Positions 1-8,843 of a DNA stretch of 64,000 bases are shown one piece after another. The notes below the pieces were generated by a model that ran no database searches, was not told where the DNA came from, and saw only the letters and a list, made by a program, of their open reading frames with translations. This DNA comes from Brevibacillus brevis (GTDB lineage Bacteria > Bacillota > Bacilli > Brevibacillales > Brevibacillaceae), in contig NZ_CP030117.1 in the NCBI RefSeq assembly GCF_001039275.2, positions 86,001 to 150,000 on the forward strand. The letters are read 5' to 3'. Each line of letters begins with the position of its first letter. Positions within the stretch are counted from its first letter, which is position 1. Made by a program: the position numbers and the translations under genes.

Positions 1-759
1 TTCATTGCGACTGTTGGTTTCATTGTGAGCTTGCTCCGAGAAAGACGGCAGAAGACGTCATGGCTATGGCAATATGACGAGCTTACAGGGAATGATGTAC
101 TGCATATTGTGGCTTGGCTGCATGTGTTTCAAACAGGCGTACTGTTGTTGTATGGGTTTTTACTGGAAGGTACCTTCTTTTCCACCGGTACGATTGGAGG
201 GATATTGGAATCAGCTATTTTCCAACTGTTCCTGTTGATTTTGATTCCGCTGTGGTTTCGTGGACGACTGGGGGAAATCGGCGTTCGCCGACCTGTACAA
301 CTAGGCCGGATGCTGTTGATGCTTGCTGCTCTGTTTCTTTTGATTGCACTGGTGCTAGATGTGGTGGTGACGAACCCGATTGCGGACTGGTTTGGACTGT
401 CTCTGTCATCAGAGCGAGAGCAGCAGATCGAAAAAGAGATTGTGCAGGCCAAAGAAACGGATATTTTGGCGGCGCTCACCTCACTTCTGGTCATTGGCAT
501 ATTGGTTCCGATTGCGGAGGAGATTTTGTTTCGTGGCGTGATTCAGACTTATCTGGTTCAGAGAATCGGGCCCATTATGGGTATCTTCCTGAGCAGTCTC
601 TGGTTTGGGCTCCTGCATATGGATCTCGCTCTGTTTGCTCCGCTTTTTGTCATTGGGCTTTTACTCGGATTCGTTCGACATCGGTACCAATCGATCTGGG
701 GAGCGGTTTTGTTGCATGCAGTTAACAACATGACAGGAGTACTTTACTACTTTCACTGA
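1..759 (+). CDS. CPBP family intramembrane metalloprotease, 5' end outside window
   Basis: The reading frame is open from base 1 and the residues before the first in-window GTG (base 25) continue a hydrophobic helix, so the gene probably starts upstream. The protein is multi-spanning and carries the CPBP/Abi signatures in order: EEILFRG (EExxxR), then FGLLH (FxxxH), then HAVNN (HxxxN) near the C-terminus. These residues form the metal-dependent active site of type II CAAX prenyl endopeptidase relatives. Family members process membrane or secreted peptides or protect against self-made bacteriocins; the substrate here is unknown. It lies just upstream of yaaL-bofA, a position not shared with B. 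subtilis. Confidence 0.85.
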   Translation, partial: FIATVGFIVSLLRERRQKTSWLWQYDELTGNDVLHIVAWLHVFQTGVLLLYGFLLEGTFFSTGTIGGILESAIFQLFLLILIPLWFRGRLGEIGVRRPVQLGRMLLMLAALFLLIALVLDVVVTNPIADWFGLSLSSEREQQIEKEIVQAKETDILAALTSLLVIGILVPIAEEILFRGVIQTYLVQRIGPIMGIFLSSLWFGLLHMDLALFAPLFVIGLLLGFVRHRYQSIWGAVLLHAVNNMTGVLYYFH

Positions 760-769
760 GGGGGGAAGC

Positions 770-1006
770 TTGCAGGTGAGTAGGTGGAGAAAAAAAGCGC
801 GGTTCGTGGTGGAATGGAATGAGGCGAGTTTGGATATGGCAGTCAATCAGGCGCGAATGGATTGGCAGCATGCCCGCCATCTTGCGGAGATCAGTGAACC
901 GGATGGCGGTTTGGATGATGTCATTTATTATTTGCATGTGACAGAAAAGCGGTATATGTATTTGCTCGCGCAAGCAAAGCGCGAGAGGAATCGCCAACAG
1001 GCATAG
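770..1006 (+). CDS. yaaL: YaaL family protein (DUF2508)
   Basis: This 78-residue basic, soluble, helical protein starts with TTG at 770 behind a strong GAGGGGGG. It matches the YaaL/DUF2508 family in size and in its conserved DVIYYLHVTEKRYMYLL-like segment, and it immediately precedes bofA as yaaL does in B. subtilis. The gap to the upstream protease gene is 10 bp and to bofA 12 bp, so the three are probably co-transcribed. The family has no established biochemical role; its persistent link to bofA suggests sporulation expression. The assignment rests on synteny plus the visible motif. Confidence 0.85.
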   Translation: MQVSRWRKKARFVVEWNEASLDMAVNQARMDWQHARHLAEISEPDGGLDDVIYYLHVTEKRYMYLLAQAKRERNRQQA

Positions 1007-1018
1007 GAGGAAGAGCAG

Positions 1019-1285
1019 ATGACTACAGGGTGGGTTATAGCACTGATTGTAGTTGGAATATTGCTGGTGATTGCCGCCAGCAAATCTGTCACGGGCCCGA
1101 TCAGGTGGATTGGATTTGGGATCATGCAAGTCGTGATTGGCGCACTATTGCTGTTTTTCACCAATCTGGTTGGAGAGTTGGCTAACTTCCATATCCCGAT
1201 CAACCCGGTGACGGCTCTGCTCGTCGGACTTCTCCGTTTGCCTGGATTGGCGGCGTTGATTGTCATCAAGCTATGGGTTATGTAA
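1019..1285 (+). CDS. bofA: Inhibitor of pro-sigma-K processing BofA
   Basis: BofA is a small integral membrane protein of the outer forespore membrane that, with SpoIVFA, holds the SpoIVFB protease inactive until the forespore signals. This keeps sigma-K unprocessed in the mother cell. The 88-residue product has two or three hydrophobic helices and the family's C-terminal half, including the NPVTALLVGLLRLPG segment with the conserved Asn-Pro. Length matches the family (about 87). An AGGAGGAAGAG ribosome site lies just upstream. It follows yaaL by 12 bp. Confidence 0.92.
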   Translation: MTTGWVIALIVVGILLVIAASKSVTGPIRWIGFGIMQVVIGALLLFFTNLVGELANFHIPINPVTALLVGLLRLPGLAALIVIKLWVM

Positions 1286-1301
1286 AGGTGTATCGATTCG
1301 G

Positions 1302-1829
1302 TTATCCATCGGTAAGCAAAAAAGCAACGCCGCGATCCTCGTATTTCACCCGGCTGCGACTTGGTTGACGAAAGGAAGCAAGGAGGGCGAGGAGGCGTGG
1401 CAGCGCAACGATCAATGTTCCGGTGATCAAGGTGAGCGCGTATCCTTTCGAAAGCCACACAAAAGCCCCGGCTGCTATCGCCATACTTCCCGCAATTACC
1501 GTGAGCTCACTGCCCCGATAGACAGATAGCGGGATGGGAAGTGGATAGCCAGCCCCCCACCATGGAGAGACGAGCATATCGGCAGTTGTCTTTGGCTTGT
1601 GGCCGCGCAGAAGGGCATACAGTCGAAATAAAACCAAATGACAGATCGGTATTACAGGTAGAATCGCTAACGTCACAATCAGCGTATAAGCCGGGACTTG
1701 TAGCATAAATGAGTGCAAAATAAGGGACAAGCCAATTAACAACAGTTGAAAAAGGTAGCCGACGAATCGCCAGCGAAAACGATAGAGCAGCTTGTAGCTA
1801 TAGATCGTATGGGCGGCGGTTTCCTTCAT
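1302..1829 (-). CDS. Membrane protein of unknown function
   Basis: The 175-residue product starts at an ATG preceded by AAAGGAAGTG on the minus strand. It shows about four hydrophobic helices (residues 20-40, 45-70, 105-125 and 130-150), a basic linker, and a short polar C-terminus. I do not recognise the family. It is convergent with bofA (16 bp apart, with no clear terminator between them) and divergent from the UDP-sugar dehydrogenase relative at 2027. Codon use resembles its neighbours, so it is probably a genuine gene. Confidence 0.65.
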   Translation of the reverse strand: MKETAAHTIYSYKLLYRFRWRFVGYLFQLLLIGLSLILHSFMLQVPAYTLIVTLAILPVIPICHLVLFRLYALLRGHKPKTTADMLVSPWWGAGYPLPIPLSVYRGSELTVIAGSMAIAAGAFVWLSKGYALTLITGTLIVALPRLLALLASFRQPSRSRVKYEDRGVAFLLTDG

Positions 1830-1930
1830 GAAAAGTCACTTCCTTTTACAGCAGTCTGGATGAATGAAAGTCTGCGTTTCCATTATCGCACAGTCGCAAA
1901 TCTTGAGAAAGCTCATACAAGGAATGAAAC

Positions 1931-1969
1931 AAGCCGTTTGTCTAACATGACTGGATTGACGGCTTTTTG
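1931..1969 (+). terminator. Terminator-like hairpin in leader of the 2027 gene
   Basis: AAGCCGT (1931-1937) pairs with ACGGCTT (1959-1965), followed by a run of T. It sits between two divergent genes, upstream of rather than after any plus-strand gene, so it would act on a leader transcript. It may simply be a chance hairpin. Confidence 0.4.
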
Positions 1970-2026
1970 TTATGGGCAGGATAAAAGGAATGAATCGGTA
2001 GGGCGTGATGTGGAGGGAAGGAAAGC

Positions 2027-3016
2027 GTGAGGCTATGGGTCATTTCAGAGGAGGTCGTAACCAGATTCGGCAAGGAGCTCGGAGCATGTGGGATTGTGCT
2101 GTCTGATTACCAAACAGATTTCTCAGATGAAGTTGCCGATGGATTTCTACTGACAAAAGAGACTGATGGCAAGCTTTTGCAGGAAAGGATGCAACAGCAG
2201 GGAACGGGGCCATGGCTCACGCTTGTCTACGGAAGCGACGTGCCATACGACTGGGCGAATACTTTACATACTCAATACGCGCGTTTGGGGGAGCATGAGA
2301 TCATTCGTATGGCGTTATGTACCCACGAGCGAGCTTTGCTTGGAGGGGAACCCAATGGAAGGTGGATGCGGTTCCTCTGTAAGCAGCTCGCTCGCTACTC
2401 ACTGGTGACGATGGTATGCGGGATGCGCGAGGTGGATGAAGCGCTTCGTCAATTCCCTCGCTATTTGGCGTGGAAGGAGCAATTTTATATCGAGCTTGGT
2501 GCCAGTTGCGATGAAAAAGGAATTTCTCTGCTGCAAGTCAGTCGCGCGCTCGGTATGGACAAACGAATCGGTCAGGGCTGGCTCTACCCTTCCCGCCAAG
2601 ACTCTTCCCTCATCGTTCGATGGCTTGAACAAGAATGTAGGCTCGTTCTACAAAAAGCGAATATACAGCGGATCATACTTTGGGGAGAGGACTCGCTATG
2701 GGAGCATATGCCTTCTGACTGGTTGGCTGAAAAAGACGTTGCAGTGTACACGGGGGAGGACAATCCAATTCCGAACAAAAGGATGACGGGTTGGACGCTA
2801 TACAATTCGTGGCAGGATGCTGTAAAGGATGCGGACTTGCTCGTGATCGGAAATGCCGCGGGAACGACCATTGCAGAGCTGCCGTTATCAGAGCTGGTTA
2901 ACGGAATGAGGCAGTCCTATGTCATTGATGCAGCAGCTTGCTTCCCTGTGCAGGAAGCCCAGTCCTACTTCCAAGCCTACCGAGCTATCGGCGAAAACAC
3001 GAACGTTTGGGAATGA
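2027..3016 (+). CDS. Degenerate UDP-glucose/GDP-mannose dehydrogenase-like protein
   Basis: The 329-residue protein carries recognisable middle and C-terminal parts of the UDP-glucose dehydrogenase family. The central helix ends in GMDKRIG (residues 176-182), like the GLDKRIG of UGDH, and the C-terminal UDP-binding-like domain has DADLLVIGNA followed by YVIDAAACF. The family's catalytic GGxCFPKD cysteine motif, expected about 10 residues after KRIG, is absent (the sequence runs YPSRQDSS), and no GxGYVG NAD-binding loop is visible at the N-terminus. It is therefore probably not an active dehydrogenase. The start GTG at 2027 follows GGAGGGAAAG. The gene sits alone between bofA and gin. The family call is by motif only. 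Confidence 0.6.
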   Translation: MRLWVISEEVVTRFGKELGACGIVLSDYQTDFSDEVADGFLLTKETDGKLLQERMQQQGTGPWLTLVYGSDVPYDWANTLHTQYARLGEHEIIRMALCTHERALLGGEPNGRWMRFLCKQLARYSLVTMVCGMREVDEALRQFPRYLAWKEQFYIELGASCDEKGISLLQVSRALGMDKRIGQGWLYPSRQDSSLIVRWLEQECRLVLQKANIQRIILWGEDSLWEHMPSDWLAEKDVAVYTGEDNPIPNKRMTGWTLYNSWQDAVKDADLLVIGNAAGTTIAELPLSELVNGMRQSYVIDAAACFPVQEAQSYFQAYRAIGENTNVWE

Positions 3017-3076
3017 TGCTGACTATAATAGGGTATAATGGTTGGTATATTGAGGAAAAGGGCAGGCGTTTTCACT

Positions 3077-3259
3077 ATGGAAAAAGTTGCTCAGCGATGT
3101 ATCGTCTGTGAACAGGAGCAGAATGACGGAATCGCCATTTGTGAGCAGTTTATCTGTCAACGGTGCGAACAGGAAATGGTCAATACCGATGTACAGGATG
3201 AAAAGTATCCATTTTTTATTCATCAAATGAGACGCATTTGGTTGCGAAAAGATGCGTGA
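3077..3259 (+). CDS. csfB: Anti-sigma-G factor Gin (CsfB)
   Basis: Gin is a small zinc protein that binds sigma-G and keeps it inactive before engulfment is complete; it also acts on sigma-E. From the ATG at 3077 the product is 60 residues with two CxxC pairs (CIVCEQEQNDG and CQRCEQE), the spacing and size of the B. subtilis CsfB. An upstream ATG at 3038 would add 13 residues, but the family N-terminus supports 3077. In B. subtilis csfB lies just before xpaC-yaaN-yaaO; here xpaC and yaaN are missing and the yaaO-like gene follows directly. Confidence 0.85.
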   Translation: MEKVAQRCIVCEQEQNDGIAICEQFICQRCEQEMVNTDVQDEKYPFFIHQMRRIWLRKDA

Positions 3260-3267
3260 AGAAAGAA

Positions 3268-3297
3268 GGCATCGGTGCATTCCGGTGTCTTTTTTTT
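3268..3297 (+). terminator. Rho-independent terminator after gin
   Basis: GGCATCGG (3268-3275) pairs with CCGGTGTC (3282-3289) through two wobbles, followed by eight T residues. Confidence 0.8.
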
Positions 3298-3363
3298 GCT
3301 GGACTCATGCATGTCCAAATCATGCTAAAATAGGGGAATAAAAATAAAGGACGTGAGTCGCGC

Positions 3364-4836
3364 GTGTTGGAGAGAGATGTTGAATTTCGGGAGCGACAAA
3401 AGCGTGCGCCCCTTTATGAACAGCTTGAACGGCACGCCAAGCATCGGCCGCATCCGTTTCATGTGCCAGGACATAAAATGGGTCACAGCTTTGACAACCA
3501 TGCGAAAAATCGCTTTCAAGACATCTTGGTGCTGGACGTAACGGAAATTAGCGGGACAGATGACCTGCATCAGCCACAAGGTGTCATTGCAGAAGCGCAG
3601 GCTTTGGCGGCGCAAGCCTTCCATGCGGAACAGACCAAGTTTTTGATCGGAGGAAGTACAGTAGGAAATATCGCTCTCATCATGACGGTATGCAGACCGG
3701 GCGACAAGATTCTCGTACAACGCAATTGCCATAAGTCTGTATTCAACGGCATTATGATGGCGAGAGCAACCCCGATCTTTTTAGTACCTGCAGTCGATCT
3801 GGCAACAGGAGTCGCTGCGGGTGTAAGGCGCGAAGATGTAGAGCGTGCGCTGCTTGCACACCCCGATGCCAAGGCCGTTTTTTTGACGAATCCGACCTAT
3901 TATGGAATGGGTATCGATTTGGCGAAAATGGCGGCGACGGTCCATCGGTTTGACATACCGCTTTTGATAGACGAAGCTCACGGTGCCCACTACGGGTTCC
4001 ATCCTGCCTTTCCGCGTTCTGCCATGCAGGAAGGTGCGGATGCTTCGGTTCAATCGACACACAAAATGGGAACGGCAATGACGATGTCCTCGATGCTGCA
4101 TATTCAGGGAGAGCGGATTGACCGTGAACGGTTGTTCCGCCATCTCGCCATGCTTCAGTCTTCCAGCCCGTCGTATGTGCTAATGGCCTCACTCGATGTA
4201 GCCAGACGTCATCTGGCGTTGGAGGCGAGCGAGGAGTGGAACAGGTTGTTGCCGCTTTTGGACAAGTTTCGGGAGCGACTCGATCGACTGGAGTGGCTGG
4301 ATTGGCCGCGACTGTCCACGAACAGCGTATACGCTACGCTTGACCCGTTGAAGCTGTTTTTCCACTTGCGAACGGCCCAATTCAGTGGATTTGAGTTACA
4401 GAAATGGATGGAAAAGCACGGGATTTTCTCGGAGCTGGCGGATGACTCTCATGTACTCCTCGCAGCCTCGACAGGAACCTCCTCCCGTGACCTGGATGCT
4501 TTGTGGAAACTGCTTGAATCGATGGCACCACAAGTAGAACCGGGGGAGGAACGCGTTCTTTTGACGGGAGTCGTGTCTTCCCATTATTTGCGCGAGCAGG
4601 CATTGCCAATGCATGAAGCTGTTGATTGCCCGAGGGAGTCGATTCTTTTGGAGCAGGCTCTGGGACGGATTGTGGCAGAGATGGTGATTCCATATCCGCC
4701 AGGGATTCCGGTGCTGGTGCCAGGCGAGCGGATCGATGAAGAAAGTCTGGCGATGCTGAAGGAATTGGCGAGAGGACAAACGCGATTCCATGGCGTACAG
4801 GACGACCAGCTACAAACGATACAGGTTTTACGATAA
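3364..4836 (+). CDS. Orn/Lys/Arg decarboxylase-family PLP enzyme, YaaO-like
   Basis: This is a fold-type I PLP enzyme of the short (about 490-residue) Orn/Lys/Arg decarboxylase family found before tmk in Bacillales. The visible order is an N-terminal FHVPGHKMG motif (about residues 34-42), a GGSTVGN phosphate-binding loop, IDEAHGAHYG, and STHKM with the PLP lysine at K234. The C-terminal domain ends in VIPYPPGIPV, typical of this family. The substrate is uncertain: arginine, lysine or ornithine. The start is GTG with AAAGGA upstream. Tmk follows after 39 bp, matching B. subtilis yaaO-tmk. Confidence 0.88.
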   Translation: MLERDVEFRERQKRAPLYEQLERHAKHRPHPFHVPGHKMGHSFDNHAKNRFQDILVLDVTEISGTDDLHQPQGVIAEAQALAAQAFHAEQTKFLIGGSTVGNIALIMTVCRPGDKILVQRNCHKSVFNGIMMARATPIFLVPAVDLATGVAAGVRREDVERALLAHPDAKAVFLTNPTYYGMGIDLAKMAATVHRFDIPLLIDEAHGAHYGFHPAFPRSAMQEGADASVQSTHKMGTAMTMSSMLHIQGERIDRERLFRHLAMLQSSSPSYVLMASLDVARRHLALEASEEWNRLLPLLDKFRERLDRLEWLDWPRLSTNSVYATLDPLKLFFHLRTAQFSGFELQKWMEKHGIFSELADDSHVLLAASTGTSSRDLDALWKLLESMAPQVEPGEERVLLTGVVSSHYLREQALPMHEAVDCPRESILLEQALGRIVAEMVIPYPPGIPVLVPGERIDEESLAMLKELARGQTRFHGVQDDQLQTIQVLR

Positions 4837-4875
4837 TCTAAGCAACTGGCCTGCTACAACAGGGGTGGAAGGAGT

Positions 4876-5517
4876 ATGGAAGTGGCAACAGGAAAAAAAG
4901 GCCGATTTATTACAATAGAAGGCGGAGAAGGGGCCGGGAAATCCACCGTCATCGCCAAGCTGTACGAAGAGCTGAAGGCGCGGGGAGTCGATGTGCTTTT
5001 GACGCGTGAGCCCGGTGGAATTGATATCGCTGAAAAAATCCGGGAAATTATTTTGAATCCAGCCCACACGCAGATGGATGAAAGAACGGAGGCTCTCTTG
5101 TATGCGGCAGCACGTGGTCAGCATTTGGCCGAAAAGGTGTTACCTGCCTTAGCAGAGGGCAAGCTGGTACTATGCGACCGTTTTATCGACAGTAGTCTCG
5201 CCTATCAAGGACATGCGCGGGGATTGGGCATTGATGCTGTCTACCAGATTAACCGATTTGCTGTCGGTGACTGCATGCCGGAATTGACCCTATTCTTTGA
5301 TGTACAGCCCGAAACCGGATTGGCGCGGATTAATGCCTCCCGTGGACGCGAAGTGAATCGTCTCGATTTGGAAGGGATGCGCTTCCATGAGCTTGTTCGG
5401 GAAGGGTATCAACTGGTAATGGAAAGCGACCCGGAGCGCTTTGTCGTCATTGATGCCGAGCAGCCGATGGAACATGTATATCAATCAGCCCTGCAGGCAC
5501 TGCTAGACAGATTATAA
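4876..5517 (+). CDS. tmk: Thymidylate kinase
   Basis: Tmk phosphorylates dTMP to dTDP for DNA synthesis. The P-loop GGEGAGKST lies at residues 16-24, the DRF motif at 101-103 ([14 protein letters not shown]), and a TREPGG motif follows the P-loop; length 213 matches the family. The ATG at 4876 follows GGAAGGAG. The gene belongs to the tmk-darA-yaaR-holB block shared by Bacillales. Confidence 0.97.
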   Translation: MEVATGKKGRFITIEGGEGAGKSTVIAKLYEELKARGVDVLLTREPGGIDIAEKIREIILNPAHTQMDERTEALLYAAARGQHLAEKVLPALAEGKLVLCDRFIDSSLAYQGHARGLGIDAVYQINRFAVGDCMPELTLFFDVQPETGLARINASRGREVNRLDLEGMRFHELVREGYQLVMESDPERFVVIDAEQPMEHVYQSALQALLDRL

Positions 5518-5650
5518 GGTTCCCTGTACCGCAGGATGATGTACATGCTGTATAATATGTTTAAGCAAAATAACGTACCAAGCCTACGTGTTTTTCATAC
5601 AATGAAGAAGTCAAATTGGGAATTGATCATGGGAGAAAGGGTGATAGCCG

Positions 5651-5980
5651 ATGAAAATGGTAGTTGCGGTCGTCCAAGATAAAGATAGTGGTCGTCTGTC
5701 TCAACAGCTGGTGAAAAAAGGTTTTCGTGCTACGAAACTGGCTAGTACAGGTAGCTTTTTACGCGCCGGTAACACAACTTTTTTGATCGGTACGTCTGAC
5801 GAAAGCGTACCGGAAGTAATCGACATCATTGCGCATAATTGCAAATCCCGCAAACAAATGGTCACTCCCGTCTCTCCACTCAGTAATGCTGTAGACTCGT
5901 TCATGCCATATCCGCTGGAGGTACAGGTGGGTGGTGCGGCAGTTTTCGTATTGGATGTCGGAGAGTTCCACTCATTTTAA
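5651..5980 (+). CDS. darA: Cyclic-di-AMP receptor DarA (PII-like)
   Basis: DarA (YaaQ, PstA) is a trimeric PII-like protein that binds c-di-AMP. The 109-residue product has the family's MKMVVAVVQDKDS start, the FRATKLASTGSFLRAGNTTFL-like loop with the T-loop glycines, and the VGGAAVFVLDV end strand. Start ATG at 5651 is behind GAAAGGGTG. A TATAAT at 5551-5556 may drive it separately from tmk, but no good -35 was found. The output pathway of this receptor is still unclear in the family. Confidence 0.95.
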   Translation: MKMVVAVVQDKDSGRLSQQLVKKGFRATKLASTGSFLRAGNTTFLIGTSDESVPEVIDIIAHNCKSRKQMVTPVSPLSNAVDSFMPYPLEVQVGGAAVFVLDVGEFHSF

Positions 5981-6072
5981 CGTGGTTCCTTCTCTCTTTT
6001 TTCGCAACTTTCGTATATACTTGATCTCACGGGGATAAACCCTGTATTGGATCGGGCGACGGAGGTGGCGAT

Positions 6073-6519
6073 ATGAAAATCAGTGATGGGTTACGGCCTA
6101 AACTGGACTTGATTAAAACGACGGATTCACGCAAGAATCCTCAACTGGAAAAGCTGAATTTTGGAACGATGATTCAAGGAGAAGACGAACGTATGTCTCA
6201 GGAGAAGCTTACCCGGCTACTGACAGACATAGACAGGCAGGGACAGATTCTTGCTCGTTCCCGCGCCGTTCGTGACTTCTATGCTTATAAAAATCTCGTC
6301 AAACAGTTCATGGAAGAGGCTGTGAAGTTCGGCATTGCCTTGGACGATAGACGAGGAATGAATCGGCGTGGCCGCAGTAGGCTGTACAAAATCGTCAAAG
6401 AGGTGGACGCAGAGCTGCTCAAACTGACAGATGAGCTCTTGAGCGAGCAGGCACCAACGATTGATTTGTTAGCCAGGATTGGCGAAATCCGCGGCATGTT
6501 GATCAATTTGTATTTTTAG
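6073..6519 (+). CDS. yaaR: YaaR family protein (DUF327)
   Basis: The 148-residue, highly charged, helical protein matches YaaR/DUF327 in length and in its C-terminal signature (RGRSRLYKIVKEVDAELLKL, then IDLLARIGEIRGML). No catalytic motif is visible. It stands between darA and holB, as in most Bacillales, behind the strong ribosome site GGAGGTGG. No function is firmly established. Confidence 0.88.
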   Translation: MKISDGLRPKLDLIKTTDSRKNPQLEKLNFGTMIQGEDERMSQEKLTRLLTDIDRQGQILARSRAVRDFYAYKNLVKQFMEEAVKFGIALDDRRGMNRRGRSRLYKIVKEVDAELLKLTDELLSEQAPTIDLLARIGEIRGMLINLYF

Positions 6520-6535
6520 TGGGTGTGAAACCATC

Positions 6536-7516
6536 ATGACATGGACCCGTTTTTCTCAGCAGCCACGAGCACAGGAACTGCTGTATCATAGTTTGCGCAA
6601 CGAACGATTGGCACACGCCTACTTGCTGGCGGGTCCCAAAGGTTCAGGTAAAAAGCAGATGGCCCTGCATCTGGCGAAGTCCCTTTTTTGTTCGGAAAGG
6701 GAGGCAGACGCCTGCGGGGCCTGTGTTACATGCAGGCGCATAGAGGGTGGTAATCACCCGGATGTGTTGTTTATTACGCCTGATGGGGCTTCGATTAAAA
6801 TCGACCAGATCCGTTCGCTGCAAAAAGAAATGGCGATGCGCGCCGTCGAGTCGTCACGCAAGGTATATATCATCGAGCACGTCGATAAAATGACGACACA
6901 GGCTGCCAACAGTCTGCTCAAGTTTCTGGAGGAACCGCCCGCTGGTGTACTGGCACTGCTTTTGACAGAGCACAGCCATGCGATTCTTCCTACGATTTTA
7001 TCTCGATGCCAAATCGTTCAATTTTCACCACTTTCTGCAGAATCGATTGCGGAAAAGTTGCGTGCAGAGGGCGTTTTGGCGGGAATGGCGCAGGTTGCTT
7101 CCCACATTACGACAAATGTGGAAGAAGCCATGACACTCAGCCAATCAGAATCGTTTGCACAGCTAAGAAATCTAGTGATACAATTGGTGCAGGAGTGCAA
7201 ACAGCGCAATTCATCTGCACTCTTAACGATCCATGATATGTTGCAAAAGAGCGACAAAAGTAAAGAGGAACTACCCCTCTTTTTAGATTTGCTCATCCTT
7301 TGGCTGCGCGATATCCTGTATTTGCAAGTAGGCAGGCATGCCCATCTCATTAACAGCGACCAACAGGATGTGCTGCAAGGACAAGCACTGGTATGGACAA
7401 AAGCTGAGCTCTTGCGCGGGATAGATTTGGTCATGGAGACGAAAAATCGGATAGAGCGAAATGCCAACGCACAGTTGGCTCTTGAGCGGTTGGTTCTTCA
7501 ATTCCAGGAGGGATAA
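6536..7516 (+). CDS. holB: DNA polymerase III delta' subunit
   Basis: Delta' is the stator of the clamp loader that opens the sliding clamp. The N-terminus shows the AAA+ fold with a modified P-loop (GPKGSGKKQ), a zinc-binding cluster (CSEREADACGACVTCRR), and the SRC motif ILSRCQIVQF of clamp-loader subunits. The DNA replication partner is holA/dnaX elsewhere. At 326 residues the length fits. It starts 16 bp after yaaR and ends 3 bp before ricT. Confidence 0.95.
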   Translation: MTWTRFSQQPRAQELLYHSLRNERLAHAYLLAGPKGSGKKQMALHLAKSLFCSEREADACGACVTCRRIEGGNHPDVLFITPDGASIKIDQIRSLQKEMAMRAVESSRKVYIIEHVDKMTTQAANSLLKFLEEPPAGVLALLLTEHSHAILPTILSRCQIVQFSPLSAESIAEKLRAEGVLAGMAQVASHITTNVEEAMTLSQSESFAQLRNLVIQLVQECKQRNSSALLTIHDMLQKSDKSKEELPLFLDLLILWLRDILYLQVGRHAHLINSDQQDVLQGQALVWTKAELLRGIDLVMETKNRIERNANAQLALERLVLQFQEG

Positions 7517-7519
7517 CCC

Positions 7520-8335
7520 TTGTACGAGGTTGTTGGGGTCCGCTTTAAGAAAGCGGGCAAAATATATTACTTCGACCCTGACCGACTGCCGATTGAGCAA
7601 GACTGCACCGTCATCGTTGAGACGGCGCGAGGGGTCGAGTTTGGCAAGGTCGTCATTGGCAAAAAAGAAGTGGCTGAGTCTGATGTTGTATTGCCGCTGA
7701 AAAAGGTCATTCGGATGGCAGACGAGCGAGATGCAAAACAGGTGGATGAAAACAAGCAAGCCGCCAAGAATGCTTTTGCTGTATGTCAGACGAAGATCAA
7801 AGAGCACAAGCTCGATATGAAGCTGGTCGATGTGGAATACACGTTTGACCGCAACAAGATTATCTTTTATTTTACTGCTGACGGCAGGGTTGATTTCCGT
7901 GAGCTGGTAAAAGACCTCGCCTCCGTATTCCGTACCCGGATTGAGCTTCGCCAGATTGGTGTGCGTGACGAAGCCAAAATGCTCGGCGGGATCGGGCCTT
8001 GTGGCAGGTTGCTTTGCTGTTCGACGTTCCTCGGCGATTTCGAGCCTGTCTCGATCAAAATGGCCAAGGACCAAAATCTTTCGTTGAATCCAGCCAAAAT
8101 CTCTGGTCTGTGCGGCCGGTTGATGTGCTGTTTAAAATACGAGAACGACAACTATGAAAGCTCGAAGGATGAGATGCCGGACGTTGGCAAAATGGTCAAC
8201 ACCCCGATGGGGAATGGACGAGTCGTTTCCGTAAACGTACTTGACCAATCTGTCCAAGTAGAGCTTTCAATCGACAAACGTGTCACCGAATTCGGATTGG
8301 ATGAGATTGCGATAGGTCTCCCCACCTTTGAATAA
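7520..8335 (+). CDS. ricT: RicT (YaaT), RicAFT complex / PSP1 domain protein
   Basis: RicT forms the RicA-RicF-RicT complex, which binds Fe-S clusters, promotes maturation of polycistronic mRNAs with RNase Y, and affects the phosphorelay, competence and biofilm. The PSP1 domain covers the C-terminal half, with cysteine-rich motifs GPCGRLLCC (about 158-166) and LCGRLMCC (about 196-203) that are the likely cluster ligands. Start TTG at 7520 has a clear AGGAGGG. Length 271 is typical. Confidence 0.95.
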   Translation: MYEVVGVRFKKAGKIYYFDPDRLPIEQDCTVIVETARGVEFGKVVIGKKEVAESDVVLPLKKVIRMADERDAKQVDENKQAAKNAFAVCQTKIKEHKLDMKLVDVEYTFDRNKIIFYFTADGRVDFRELVKDLASVFRTRIELRQIGVRDEAKMLGGIGPCGRLLCCSTFLGDFEPVSIKMAKDQNLSLNPAKISGLCGRLMCCLKYENDNYESSKDEMPDVGKMVNTPMGNGRVVSVNVLDQSVQVELSIDKRVTEFGLDEIAIGLPTFE

Positions 8336-8363
8336 AGCGTGGGGGTAGGGGAGAGGTGAGCTA

Positions 8364-8735
8364 GTGGACAAACGGGAAATCTTCGTCAAGATGGCGAGCA
8401 TTGAAGAACGTATTGGTGACCTTTATAAAGAAATTGGTGAACTGAAAGACGTCATCGTTGTTTTGATGGAGGAAAACGCCCAATTACTCGTTGAAAACCA
8501 GCACCTTCGCAACCGACTAGACAGGAAGAAGACCGGCTCCCAAGCAAAACAAAAGGGAACAAGCCCTGTCGCGAAGGAAAAAGCCAAAAAGGCAGTGGTT
8601 GGAGAAGGATATGACAACCTCGCCCGTTTGTACGCGGAAGGATTTCATATCTGCAATGTGCATTTCGGCAGCCTGCGAAAAGAAGGGGATTGCCTGTTCT
8701 GTCTCTCATTCCTGAGCGGCGGCCCTCAAAAATAA
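8364..8735 (+). CDS. yabA: Replication initiation control protein YabA
   Basis: YabA bridges DnaA and the sliding clamp DnaN and restrains over-initiation. The N-terminal 55 residues form a leucine-zipper coiled coil ([18 protein letters not shown] and onward), followed by a basic linker and a C-terminal zinc-binding module (H-x-C around FHICNVHFG and CLFC). The 123-residue length fits the family. Start GTG at 8364 follows GGGGAGAGGTG. Confidence 0.95.
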
Positions 8736-8762
8736 GCGGTGAGTAACCAGCACCACATGAAA

Positions 8763-8797
8763 AAGCGACCTGGGCCACGTGTCAGGTCGCTTTTTTC
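8763..8797 (+). terminator. Terminator after yabA
   Basis: AAAGCGACCTG pairs with CAGGTCGCTTT across a 10-nt loop, followed by a T run. It separates the tmk-yabA operon from yabB. Confidence 0.9.
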
Positions 8798-8843
8798 CGG
8801 ATAGGAATAATAAGACAAGAACAAAAGGGAGTACGAACCGTAG

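Noticed and set aside
3023..3061. Sigma-F promoter for gin
   Set aside because: TATAAT-like and GTATA-like strings are present, but no arrangement matches the sigma-F spacing and -10 well.
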